Source of the DNA: Paraliobacillus salinarum
GTDB lineage: Bacteria; Bacillota; Bacilli; Bacillales; Amphibacillaceae
Reading direction: 5' to 3'
Length of the DNA: 64,000 nt
Assembly: GCF_014083865.1 (NCBI RefSeq)
Contig: NZ_JACEFA010000001.1
Span: 62,001 to 126,000 of the forward strand
Positions 22,214 through 31,162 of this stretch are shown here, piece after piece. Numbering within the stretch: the stretch's first letter is position 1; every line of letters starts with the position of its first letter. The notes beneath the pieces are model-generated. The model was given only the letters and a program-made list of their open reading frames with translations. It did no database searches and was not told the origin of the DNA. A program made the translations under genes and the position numbers.

Positions 22214-23089
22214 ATGCCAAAAAGTATGACAGGATTTGGAGAAGGTTCTATAATTACAAATAATGAAATAATTTCTGTGGAAATAAAAACAGTGAATCAT
22301 CGATTTCTAGATGTTTCTATTCAGACGCCTACTAATCTTTATCGTTTAGAGAATGACATAAAAAAAATAATTCAAAAAAATTTTGAAAGAGGAAGAATAG
22401 AATGTAAAATTACGATTGAAAATAAAAAAGAGGATCAATCGGACTTATCAATTAACTGGAGTTTGTTGGCCACACATATGGATGCCGTTCAAGCGGTCCA
22501 AACAAAATATAATATTTCCATAAATGAAGCTCTGTCTGTATTAACTCAAATACCAGAGGTTATTTTAAAGAACAAAAATGAATTAGCTCAACACTACGTA
22601 AATGGTATACTTGAAACCGTTCAACTTAGTTGTGATAGAGTAATTAATATGCGAGAAGAGGAAGGGCAGTTAATTACTGAAGATATGATGCATCGTTTAC
22701 AAATAGCAAAGAAGATAATAAATCAGTTGGGTGATCGAAGAGAAACTGTTATAATGGAGTATCGAGATAGAATTTTAGATAGAATCTTCAGTCTAAACAA
22801 TAGTCAAATGGAAGACTCCGCACAAATTCATCAAGAGGTAGCTTTGTTAGCAGAAAAGGGTGATATCACCGAAGAGATCACTCGATTACATAGTCATGTA
22901 AAACAATTTATACAAACGGTACATGAAGAACAGGTCATTGGAAAGAAGCTGGGATTTATTTTACAAGAAATGCAACGTGAAGTGAATACAATTGGTTCGA
23001 AGTCTAACGACACGTTGATTAGTCATTGGGTAGTAGTTTTAAAAACAGAGATGGAAAAAATAAAAGAACAAATTCAAAATATAGAATAA
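22214..23089 (+). CDS. yloC: YicC/YloC-family endoribonuclease
   Basis: A 291-residue YicC-family protein with the hallmark N-terminus MPKSMTGFGEG and KTVNHRFLDVSI, and a C-terminal DUF1732 region with QEVALLAEKGDITEE and LGFILQEMQREVNTIGSKS. Family members are reported single-strand endoribonucleases involved in sRNA turnover and DNA stress survival. It stands directly before remA-gmk-rpoZ, as in Bacillus, 62 bases after the yloB terminator end, with GGATGTGAT as ribosome-binding site. Confidence 0.92.
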   Translation: MPKSMTGFGEGSIITNNEIISVEIKTVNHRFLDVSIQTPTNLYRLENDIKKIIQKNFERGRIECKITIENKKEDQSDLSINWSLLATHMDAVQAVQTKYNISINEALSVLTQIPEVILKNKNELAQHYVNGILETVQLSCDRVINMREEEGQLITEDMMHRLQIAKKIINQLGDRRETVIMEYRDRILDRIFSLNNSQMEDSAQIHQEVALLAEKGDITEEITRLHSHVKQFIQTVHEEQVIGKKLGFILQEMQREVNTIGSKSNDTLISHWVVVLKTEMEKIKEQIQNIE

Positions 23090-23093
23090 TAAT

Positions 23094-23122
23094 TTTCATC
23101 TGATTCAAGTTTGTACTATAAT
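23094..23122 (+). promoter_or_regulatory. Candidate promoter for remA-gmk-rpoZ
   Basis: TTTTCA (23094-23099), a 17-bp spacer, and a perfect TATAAT (23117-23122). The predicted transcript would start about 80 bases before remA. The -35 matches four of six positions. Confidence 0.5.
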
Positions 23123-23210
23123 AAAAAAGATTAGAATAGAGATTGAATCTCACTTTACTTACGGAATATGCATGAATATAGTATGGTTTTTATTTTGAGG
23201 AGGAACAAGA

Positions 23211-23471
23211 TTGAGTATAAAGTTAATTAATATTGGATTTGGTAACGTTGTGTCAGCAAATCGAATTATTTCAATTGTATCACCTGAATCGGCACCGATA
23301 AAACGTATTATTACGGTAGCAAGAGAGAATGATAAACTAGTAGACGCGACATATGGTCGTAGAACGAGAGCTGTCATTATAAGTGATAGTGACCATGTAA
23401 TTCTTTCAGCAGTTCAGCCTGAAACTGTTGGGCAACGTGTGTTGAGTCATGAAGAAATAACTGAGGAATAA
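23211..23471 (+). CDS. remA: Extracellular matrix regulatory protein RemA
   Basis: An 86-residue DUF370 protein with the characteristic [26 protein letters not shown] and ILSAVQPET segments. In Bacillus subtilis RemA is a ring-shaped DNA-binding activator of biofilm matrix and osmoprotection genes. The start codon is TTG at 23211, fixed by GAGGAGG seven bases upstream. Location before gmk is conserved across Bacilli. Confidence 0.95.
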   Translation: MSIKLINIGFGNVVSANRIISIVSPESAPIKRIITVARENDKLVDATYGRRTRAVIISDSDHVILSAVQPETVGQRVLSHEEITEE

Positions 23472-23522
23472 GATGAATAAGCGGCTATCCATTGCTGCGT
23501 TTGACAAACAGGAGGATCTATT

Positions 23523-24143
23523 TTGATTAAAGAAAAGGGTATTTTATTTGTTTTATCTGGCCCATCTGGTGTGGGTAAAGGAACTGTTCGTAAGGCATTG
23601 TTTGAAAGAGCTACGGATTTGCAATATTCCATCTCGATGACAACAAGAAACAAAAGGGTAGGCGAATCAGAAGCCGTTGATTATTTTTATCGCTCAAGAG
23701 AAGAGTTTGAGCAAATGATTCAAGATAATCAGTTACTTGAATATGCGGAATATGTTGGGAACTATTATGGAACCCCGCGTAAATATGTGACCGAAACATT
23801 AGAATCAGGAAAAGATGTATTCCTGGAGATTGAAGTGCAAGGAGCTTTACAGGTAAAAAAGAATTTTCCAGAAGGTGTTTTTATATTCTTGTCACCGCCA
23901 AATCTAGAGGAATTAAAAAATCGAATCGTTAATCGTGGCACAGAAAGTGAAGATCTTGTGACGAACAGATTAAATGCAGCTAAACAAGAAATAGCAATGA
24001 TGGATGCCTATGATTATGTTGTTGTTAATGATCAAATTAACAAAGCTGTAGATAAAGTACAAGCGATTGTTAAGAGTGAGCACTGCAAGCGAGAGCGTGT
24101 TGCGAGTCTATATAAAAAAGTACTGGAGGTTGAAGAAAAATGA
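23523..24143 (+). CDS. gmk: Guanylate kinase
   Basis: A 206-residue P-loop kinase that phosphorylates GMP to GDP. The Walker A motif is [10 protein letters not shown] near the N-terminus, followed by the GMP-binding [11 protein letters not shown] and YYGTPRKYV segments, as in bacterial guanylate kinases. The start is TTG at 23523 with AGGAGG seven bases upstream. The stop overlaps the rpoZ start (ATGA). Confidence 0.95.
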   Translation: MIKEKGILFVLSGPSGVGKGTVRKALFERATDLQYSISMTTRNKRVGESEAVDYFYRSREEFEQMIQDNQLLEYAEYVGNYYGTPRKYVTETLESGKDVFLEIEVQGALQVKKNFPEGVFIFLSPPNLEELKNRIVNRGTESEDLVTNRLNAAKQEIAMMDAYDYVVVNDQINKAVDKVQAIVKSEHCKRERVASLYKKVLEVEEK

Positions 24144-24355
24144 TGTTAGAACCATCAATTGATAAATTGCAAACAATTATTAATTCGAAATATACTTTGG
24201 TGTCATTAGCTGCCAAGCGAGCACGTCAAATTCAGGAAGTAAAAAGGTATCAACTTGAAAATCCTAAGTCTGCGAAAAACGTAGGTATTGCATTAGAAGA
24301 AATTGAAGCAAAAAAGCTTACTTATACTGCTACAGAAGTAAAAGAAAGAAGATAA
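24140..24355 (+). CDS. rpoZ: RNA polymerase omega subunit
   Basis: A 71-residue protein matching Firmicute omega: [27 protein letters not shown], and a charged C-terminal helix. Omega promotes assembly of the polymerase beta' subunit. Two ATGs in tandem (24140 and 24143) are possible; the first has GGAGG ten bases upstream and overlaps the gmk stop. Confidence 0.95.
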   Translation: MMLEPSIDKLQTIINSKYTLVSLAAKRARQIQEVKRYQLENPKSAKNVGIALEEIEAKKLTYTATEVKERR

Positions 24356-24375
24356 CAACTTCCTTTTTTATTGTT

Positions 24376-24408
24376 CCCTCGTTTACCATATGTAGACGAG
24401 GGTTTCTT
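24376..24408 (+). terminator. Terminator after rpoZ
   Basis: CCCTCGT (24376-24382) pairs with ACGAGGG (24396-24402), with an additional TA/TA pair in the loop, followed by TTTCTTCT. The T-tract is interrupted, so termination may be partial. Confidence 0.6.
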
Positions 24409-24456
24409 CTATAACTGAATATCGTTAAAAGACATATTATTTAAGAGGTGAACGCT

Positions 24457-25656
24457 ATGTTAAATAACCTACGAGTTGTATTAGGTGTGTCGGGTGGTAT
24501 TGCAGCATACAAGGCTTGCGCACTAACAAGTAAATTGGTTCAGCAAGGAGCAGATGTCAAGGTAATCATGACAGAAAGTGCTCAAAAATTCGTTTCTCCT
24601 ATAACCTTTCAAGCTATTTCAAGAAATCCGGTATATATAGATACATTTGACGAAAAGGATGCAAGCAAGATTGCTCATATCGATTTGGCTGATTGGGCAG
24701 ATCTATTTGTTATTGCACCAGCAACAGCTAATATTATCGGCAAAATTGCGAACGGTATTGCAGATGATATGCTTTCGACCACTTTATTAGCTACTGAAGC
24801 AGATGTGTACATCGCACCTGCCATGAATGTGCATATGTACGCGCACCCAGCAGTGAAAAAAAATATGAAAACGTTGGAGAGATGGGGCTATCGTTTTATT
24901 GAACCTGGGGAAGGTTACTTAGCTTGTGGTTATGTAGGTAAAGGTAGGTTAGAAGAGCCAGAAACAATCGTAAATGTAATCATTAAGAATCAAAGAGAAC
25001 AGTCGATATTAGAAGGAAAAGAAATTCTGATAACTGCTGGTCCAACACAAGAAAAGGTAGATCCAGTTCGATTTTTCACCAATCATTCATCAGGTAAAAT
25101 GGGTTTTGCATTAGCAGAGGAAGCAGCTAAAATGGGAGCATCTGTTACATTAATAGCTGGTCCAGTTTCTCTTGAAACACCAGCAAATGTAAATAGAATT
25201 GATGTTAAAACTGCAGAAGAAATGTATCAACATACACTTTCTTATTTTGAAAAGAGTGACATTGTGATAAAAGCAGCAGCTGTAGCTGATTACCGTCCAA
25301 AAGTTACTTATGATGATAAAATGAAGAAAAAAGATGGAGATTTAACGATTGAATTAGAGCGTACAAAAGATATTTTAAAGGAACTTGGACAAAAGAAAAC
25401 CAAACAATTTTTAGTCGGTTTTGCCGCTGAGACAAATGATCCGCTTGTTTTCGGAGAGGAAAAGCTAAAAAGTAAACACTTAAATGCTATTGTTATAAAT
25501 AACATTAAATCTCCAGGAGCAGGATTTCAATCGGATACGAATGAAGTCATTTATATGCATCAATCTGGTGATAAGGTGGCGTTTGATTTAGCATCAAAGA
25601 AAGAAATAGCAAAACAAATTTTAGTTCAAATAAATAAAGATATAAAGGTTGATTAG
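24457..25656 (+). CDS. coaBC: Bifunctional phosphopantothenoylcysteine decarboxylase / phosphopantothenate-cysteine ligase
   Basis: Coenzyme A synthesis steps two and three in one 399-residue protein. The N-terminal flavoprotein half (CoaC) has GVSGGIAAYK, the PAMNVHM substrate motif, and the catalytic cysteine loop LACGYVGKGRL; the C-terminal CoaB half begins near ITAGPTQEKVDPVRF. The ATG at 24457 follows AAGAGGTG; the in-frame GTG at 24448 is part of that ribosome-binding site. It is followed two bases later by priA. Confidence 0.95.
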   Translation: MLNNLRVVLGVSGGIAAYKACALTSKLVQQGADVKVIMTESAQKFVSPITFQAISRNPVYIDTFDEKDASKIAHIDLADWADLFVIAPATANIIGKIANGIADDMLSTTLLATEADVYIAPAMNVHMYAHPAVKKNMKTLERWGYRFIEPGEGYLACGYVGKGRLEEPETIVNVIIKNQREQSILEGKEILITAGPTQEKVDPVRFFTNHSSGKMGFALAEEAAKMGASVTLIAGPVSLETPANVNRIDVKTAEEMYQHTLSYFEKSDIVIKAAAVADYRPKVTYDDKMKKKDGDLTIELERTKDILKELGQKKTKQFLVGFAAETNDPLVFGEEKLKSKHLNAIVINNIKSPGAGFQSDTNEVIYMHQSGDKVAFDLASKKEIAKQILVQINKDIKVD

Positions 25657-25658
25657 CG

Positions 25659-28064
25659 GTGAGGTTTGCAAAAGTTGTTGTCGATGTGCCAGTTGCACAA
25701 ACTAATCGAATATTTGATTATGAAATACCAGTACACATGGAGCAATCAGTGTTTCCTGGTATGCGTGTAATTGTGCCATTTGGTCCGCGAAAAATTATGG
25801 GCTATGTCTTAGAAGTTACGAACCATTCTGACATCGATAAAATTAAACCCATTAATGATTTAATGGATGTTACTCCTGTTTTAACTAAAGAGTTATTAGA
25901 ATTAGGAAAGTGGTTAGCTGACTATACATTAAGTTTTTACATTTCAACATTTCAAGCTATGCTACCACAAGCATTAAAAGCATCTTATGAAAAAGAAATA
26001 CATCGTTTAACTGATGTATTACCACAAAATTTAGAAACTTTTTTTGCTGGAAGAGATTATATTTCCTATCAATCGTTTATTGATGCAGGAGGGTCTTATC
26101 AAAATTTACAGCAGGCAATCCAAGCTGGCGACATTGAAGTGATTTATCATGTTCACTCAAAAGAAACAACGAAGAAACGAACAATGATTTTTTCCAAGGT
26201 AGAGCCCTTAGTACTGGAAGAAGCAATTGCAAATCTGCCTAAACAAGCAACGAAAAAAAAGCAGATATTAAGGTTTTTTCAAGAACAAACAAAACCAATA
26301 GAAAAAAAGCAATTATTTAATCAATTAAATACAACACATAATACGGTGAAACAACTAATTAATGATGGCTTATTAAAAGAAGAAAAAATAGAGGTCTATC
26401 GCAACCCTTATCAAAATAAAGAGGTTGAAAGATCAAGCCCCTTACCACTAATGGATCAACAGAAACAAGCTATGGATCCGATTTGTGAAGCACTAGATGA
26501 TAATCTTCATTGTGTCTTTTTGTTACAAGGTGTGACAGGTAGTGGAAAAACAGAAGTTTATTTGCAAGCAATTCAACATGCGATGGAAAAAAATAAAGAA
26601 GCGATTGTTTTAGTTCCAGAAATAGCATTAACGCCACAGATGGTTGAGCGTTTTAAAGCGAGGTTCGGGCCGAAGGTTGCGGTGATGCATAGTGCTTTAT
26701 CGAAAGGTGAGCGTTATGATGAATGGCGAAAAATCCATCGGAAAGAAGTACAAGTGGTTGTTGGAGCACGATCAGCTGTTTTTGCACCGTTTGAAAATCT
26801 TGGCTTAATTATTATTGATGAAGAACATGAAACAAGCTACAAACAAGATGAACATCCAAGGTATCATGCGCGTGATGTAGCGATTCAACGTGCAACATAT
26901 CATCATTGTCCTGTTGTGTTAGGTAGCGCAACACCTTCACTTGAGTCCTTCGCTCGAGCTCAAAAAGGGATCTATCAACTTTTATCCATGCCGCAACGAA
27001 TGAATGAAGCGGAAATGCCAACAGTGCAACTAGTAGACATGCGAGATGAACTACATGCAGGAAATCGAACGATGTTTTCAAGACAATTAAAACAAGCGAT
27101 GGAAGAAAGAATTGCAAGAAAAGAACAAATTGTACTATTTCTAAACCGTCGCGGTTATTCTACTTTTGTAATGTGTAGAGACTGTGGTCATGTCAACAAC
27201 TGTCCACATTGTGACATTGCATTAACTTATCACAGGCATAATCAAAGGTTAAAGTGTCATTATTGTAATTATGAGGAAAGAATGCCGAGTGAATGTCCAG
27301 AGTGTGAAAGTGATACGATTCGATATTTCGGAACTGGGACACAAAAGGTTGAGGAAGCATTGCAAGAAATGCTGCCAGAAGCTAACATCATTCGGATGGA
27401 TGTCGATACGACTAGAAGAAAGGGAGCGCATGAAAGGCTATTAACGAAATTCGGAAATAAACAAGCAGATATCTTATTAGGAACGCAGATGATTGCAAAA
27501 GGTTTAGACTTTGCAAATGTTACACTAGTTGGAGTTTTAGCAGCTGATAGTATGTTAAACATCCCTGATTTCCGTGCTTCAGAAAAGACGTTTCAATTAC
27601 TTACTCAAGTGAGTGGTAGGGCAGGAAGACATCAATTACCTGGAGAAGTTATCGTTCAAACATATACACCTGAGCATTACAGCATCGATCTTGCTTCCAC
27701 ATATGATTATGATGCCTTTTTTAAGAAAGAAATGTTAATCAGAAAAACATATCAATATCCACCTTATTACTTTTTAACCTTAATTACGGTTTCTCATCCG
27801 AATCAATTGAAAGTGATGGAAGTTACGAAAACCATTAGTTTATTATTGCGAAAACACTTATCTGATCAAGCTAGAATACTTGGACCGACACCATCTCCAA
27901 TTACTAAGATAAAAGATAGATATCGCTATCAATGCATGGTAAAATACAAAAACGAACCAAATCAGCGAAAGATACTAAAAAAAATATTAGCTTACTTTGA
28001 AGACGAGATGAAAAAAGAGGATTTGTTTATTCAGATTGATCTTCAACCGTACCAATTAATGTAG
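25659..28064 (+). CDS. priA: Primosomal replication restart helicase PriA
   Basis: An 801-residue superfamily 2 DNA helicase that reloads the replisome at collapsed forks. It contains an N-terminal 3'-DNA-binding domain (about 1-105), Walker A GVTGSGKTEVYLQ, DEEH in IIDEEHETSYKQ, and the zinc-binding cysteine array CRDCGHVNNCPHCD followed by CHYC and CPEC. The start is GTG at 25659, preceded by AAAGG ten bases upstream. In the reference order def follows priA; here fmt follows directly. Confidence 0.95.
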   Translation: MRFAKVVVDVPVAQTNRIFDYEIPVHMEQSVFPGMRVIVPFGPRKIMGYVLEVTNHSDIDKIKPINDLMDVTPVLTKELLELGKWLADYTLSFYISTFQAMLPQALKASYEKEIHRLTDVLPQNLETFFAGRDYISYQSFIDAGGSYQNLQQAIQAGDIEVIYHVHSKETTKKRTMIFSKVEPLVLEEAIANLPKQATKKKQILRFFQEQTKPIEKKQLFNQLNTTHNTVKQLINDGLLKEEKIEVYRNPYQNKEVERSSPLPLMDQQKQAMDPICEALDDNLHCVFLLQGVTGSGKTEVYLQAIQHAMEKNKEAIVLVPEIALTPQMVERFKARFGPKVAVMHSALSKGERYDEWRKIHRKEVQVVVGARSAVFAPFENLGLIIIDEEHETSYKQDEHPRYHARDVAIQRATYHHCPVVLGSATPSLESFARAQKGIYQLLSMPQRMNEAEMPTVQLVDMRDELHAGNRTMFSRQLKQAMEERIARKEQIVLFLNRRGYSTFVMCRDCGHVNNCPHCDIALTYHRHNQRLKCHYCNYEERMPSECPECESDTIRYFGTGTQKVEEALQEMLPEANIIRMDVDTTRRKGAHERLLTKFGNKQADILLGTQMIAKGLDFANVTLVGVLAADSMLNIPDFRASEKTFQLLTQVSGRAGRHQLPGEVIVQTYTPEHYSIDLASTYDYDAFFKKEMLIRKTYQYPPYYFLTLITVSHPNQLKVMEVTKTISLLLRKHLSDQARILGPTPSPITKIKDRYRYQCMVKYKNEPNQRKILKKILAYFEDEMKKEDLFIQIDLQPYQLM

Positions 28065-28079
28065 GAGTGAACCGTTAAA

Positions 28080-29018
28080 ATGAAAAAAATAGTTTTTATG
28101 GGAACGCCAGACTTTGCAGTTCCGGTTTTACAACAATTGATTAAAGATGAATATGAGGTTGTGCTCGTTGTTACTCAACCTGATCGACCTAAGGGAAGAA
28201 AGCGTGTTTTGACCCCTCCTCCAGTGAAAGTAGAAGCTGAAAAGCACCACATCCCTGTTTATCAACCAGAGAAAGTAAAAGATACATATGAAGAAATATT
28301 AGCTTATGAACCAGATATCATTGTAACAGCTGCATTTGGTCAAATCTTACCAAATGGTCTACTAGAAGCACCGCCATATGGGTGTATAAATGTACATGCT
28401 TCTTTATTGCCAGAACTACGTGGTGGTGCGCCCATCCATTATTCGATCTTGCAAGGCAAGAAAGAAACAGGCATTACTATTATGTATATGGTAGAAAGAT
28501 TAGATGCTGGAGCGATTATTTCTCAAGAAAGTATACCAATAGAATCAACGGATCATGTTGGCACATTACATGATAAATTAGCTAGCGTTGGTGCTTCATT
28601 ACTACATCAAACATTACCAAAAATATTTACTGATGAGATTAATCCAATGGAACAAGATGATCAACAAGCAACATACGCACCTAATATTACTCGTGATCAA
28701 GAAAAAATTGATTGGACTCAATCAGGTGAAGCAATTTATAACCATATACGTGGGTTACATCCTTGGCCAGTAGCGAGTACCACTTTGAATGGAGAGAACA
28801 TGAAGATTTGGTGGGGTGAGCTGACGGAAAAGCAAGTTGATAAACGTCCTGGTGAAATTGTAGAGTTACATTCGAAGGGCTTGATCGTTTGCTGTGGTGA
28901 TCAACAGTGCATTAATATAACGAAAGTACAGCCTGCAGGTAAAAAGCAAATGACTGTAGAAGATTTCTTGCGAGGAAAAGGAAAAAACCTGCAAATAGGA
29001 GATAGATTAGGAGAGTAA
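28080..29018 (+). CDS. fmt: Methionyl-tRNA formyltransferase
   Basis: A 312-residue enzyme that formylates initiator Met-tRNA using 10-formyltetrahydrofolate. N-terminal [13 protein letters not shown] and the catalytic segment [16 protein letters not shown] (Asn, His, with the downstream Asp) are diagnostic. The ribosome-binding site AGGAGTGA overlaps the priA stop. The deformylase gene def, normally just upstream, is not here. Confidence 0.95.
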   Translation: MKKIVFMGTPDFAVPVLQQLIKDEYEVVLVVTQPDRPKGRKRVLTPPPVKVEAEKHHIPVYQPEKVKDTYEEILAYEPDIIVTAAFGQILPNGLLEAPPYGCINVHASLLPELRGGAPIHYSILQGKKETGITIMYMVERLDAGAIISQESIPIESTDHVGTLHDKLASVGASLLHQTLPKIFTDEINPMEQDDQQATYAPNITRDQEKIDWTQSGEAIYNHIRGLHPWPVASTTLNGENMKIWWGELTEKQVDKRPGEIVELHSKGLIVCCGDQQCINITKVQPAGKKQMTVEDFLRGKGKNLQIGDRLGE

Positions 29019-29019
29019 C

Positions 29020-30369
29020 ATGACAAAATTTAAATTGCGTTCCAGTGCATTAGACATTTTACTTAGAGTTGATAATGGCGGAGCATATAGTCATCTATTA
29101 ATCGATCAATTGATAAAATCAAATCGAGTAGCAGAAAAAGATCACGGTTTATTAACAGAAATTGTGTATGGATCAATACAAAGAAAATTGACTTTAGCTT
29201 ATTTTACGAAAAAATTCGTCAAGAAAAATGCAAAATTGGATGATTGGGTGAAATGGTTACTGTACCTCTCTTTTTACCAAATGTATTACTTGGAAAGAGT
29301 ACCCGATCATGCGGTTATCCATGAAGCGGTTGGTATCGCTAAAGAGCGTGGGCATAAAGGAATTGCTTCATTTGTTAATGGGGTGTTGCGTCAAGCTCAA
29401 AGAGAAGGATTTCCAGATTTCGAAAATATAGTAGATGAGTCCGAGAAATTAAGTATTAGAGCTAGTCATCCGCAATGGTTAGTCAATCGCTGGATCGAGC
29501 AATACGGCTATGAAAAAACAACTTCGATGTGTGAAGAGAATTTAATAACGAAACCATTTTCTGTCCGGATTCAACCTCAAAAAATATCTCGTGAAGAAGC
29601 GATGTTACAACTGCAACAGGAAGGTTATGAGGTTAAGCCATCTATTTTCTCAAGCCAAGGCATAATTGTAGAAGGAAATGTTTTGAAAAGCTCTTTATTT
29701 AAGCAGCATTTATTAACTATCCAAGATCAAAGTTCAATGCTTGTAGCAGAAATGATGGATTTATCTGATAACATGACTGTTTTAGATGCTTGTAGTGCAC
29801 CTGGTGGGAAGACAACACATATTGGTGAAAAATTAAATAATACAGGTCAAATATTTGCTTATGATTTACATGAAAAGAAAACAAAACTTGTAAAAAATAA
29901 AGCAGCTGATCTCGGTTTAACAAATATCACTACACAAGCCGCAGATTCAAGAAATTTAGCTAACTTTCATACTGAAGGTACGTTTGATAGAGTATTAATT
30001 GATGCCCCGTGCTCTGGTTTAGGGGTAATAAGGGGAAAGCCTGATATTAAATACCAGAAGACAGAACAAGATATTTCTAATTTAGCTAATATACAGAAGC
30101 AATTGTTAGAAAATATTTCCCCATTACTCAAAAAAGATGGTAAAATTTTATATAGTACGTGCACGATAGATCAAGAAGAAAATGAGCAAGTCGTACAAGC
30201 GTTTTTAAAAGAAAATCCGAAATTCGAAGTAGATCCGACATTTTTTGACTCTCTGCCAAATGATATACAAGCTTCATTTGGTTTATCTAACGTAGGGTTG
30301 CAAATCTTTCCTGACGATTATCATACTGATGGTTTCTTTTTAACGAGATTACGTTTGAAAAATCAATAA
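29020..30369 (+). CDS. rsmB: 16S rRNA (cytosine-967 C5)-methyltransferase RsmB
   Basis: A 449-residue protein with an N-terminal NusB-like RNA-binding domain (about 1-135) and a C-terminal SAM-dependent methyltransferase. The SAM motif is LDACSAPGGKTTHIGE; two catalytic cysteines are in DAPCSGLGVIRGKPD and YSTCTIDQEENE, the m5C pattern. It methylates C967 of 16S rRNA. It begins one base after the fmt stop. The rlmN gene that follows it in the reference order is absent. Confidence 0.94.
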   Translation: MTKFKLRSSALDILLRVDNGGAYSHLLIDQLIKSNRVAEKDHGLLTEIVYGSIQRKLTLAYFTKKFVKKNAKLDDWVKWLLYLSFYQMYYLERVPDHAVIHEAVGIAKERGHKGIASFVNGVLRQAQREGFPDFENIVDESEKLSIRASHPQWLVNRWIEQYGYEKTTSMCEENLITKPFSVRIQPQKISREEAMLQLQQEGYEVKPSIFSSQGIIVEGNVLKSSLFKQHLLTIQDQSSMLVAEMMDLSDNMTVLDACSAPGGKTTHIGEKLNNTGQIFAYDLHEKKTKLVKNKAADLGLTNITTQAADSRNLANFHTEGTFDRVLIDAPCSGLGVIRGKPDIKYQKTEQDISNLANIQKQLLENISPLLKKDGKILYSTCTIDQEENEQVVQAFLKENPKFEVDPTFFDSLPNDIQASFGLSNVGLQIFPDDYHTDGFFLTRLRLKNQ

Positions 30370-30406
30370 TGAGATAAAAGTAAAATGAGTGTATGAGGTG
30401 AATTAA

Positions 30407-31162
30407 ATGCATTATTTTTTGACGAACAGAGGCAAAGTTAGACCGCATAATGAGGATAATGGAGGCGTGTTTCAAAACAAATCGAAGCAATATCTGGCCG
30501 TTGTAGCTGATGGAATGGGGGGTCATAAAGCAGGTGATGTAGCTAGCCAGCTTGTAGTTGAACATTTACAAGAACAATGGAAGTTATCTGAGCGATTACT
30601 TGATCAGTTTGCTGCTGAAAATTGGTTGGAAAAGACGATTAAAAGTGCAAATACGCTTGTTTTTAAAAAATCACAAGAAAACGAATCATGCTTTGGAATG
30701 GGAACTACCGTCATAGCGGTAATTTATGAGAAAGACTTTATCAGTGTTGCGCATATTGGTGATAGCAGGTGCTACCATTTATCATCTGGTAATCTTACAC
30801 AAATTACAGAAGATCATTCACTTGTTAATGAACTTGTCCGTTCTGGTCAAATTTCAAAAGAAGATGCAGAGGTTCATCCTAGAAAAAATGTAATAACAAA
30901 AGCGTTGGGTACAGAAGAGCAGATTGCTCCTGATATTATCACAAGGTCATGGGAGCCTGAAGATAAACTATTACTTTGCTCAGATGGTTTATCCAACAAA
31001 ATGAAAGAGAATGAATTACTATCTTTCTTAACAAAGGAAGTGTCATTAGAAAATAAGGCAAAAGAGTTAGTTAATCTAGCTAATGAACGTGGTGGAGAAG
31101 ATAATATTACATTGGTTATATCTGATTATCCAAAAGAAGAAGCAGGTGATTCCTCTTGTTAG
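30407..31162 (+). CDS. prpC: PP2C-type serine/threonine phosphatase PrpC
   Basis: A 251-residue metal-dependent phosphatase with the PP2C motifs RPHNEDN, VADGMGGHKAGD, GMGTTVIAV, HIGDSRCYH, SDGLSNKM and GGEDNITLVI. It dephosphorylates PrkC and its targets. The ATG at 30407 follows GAGGTGA. The last seven bases overlap prkC, fitting a co-regulated kinase-phosphatase pair. Confidence 0.95.
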   Translation: MHYFLTNRGKVRPHNEDNGGVFQNKSKQYLAVVADGMGGHKAGDVASQLVVEHLQEQWKLSERLLDQFAAENWLEKTIKSANTLVFKKSQENESCFGMGTTVIAVIYEKDFISVAHIGDSRCYHLSSGNLTQITEDHSLVNELVRSGQISKEDAEVHPRKNVITKALGTEEQIAPDIITRSWEPEDKLLLCSDGLSNKMKENELLSFLTKEVSLENKAKELVNLANERGGEDNITLVISDYPKEEAGDSSC

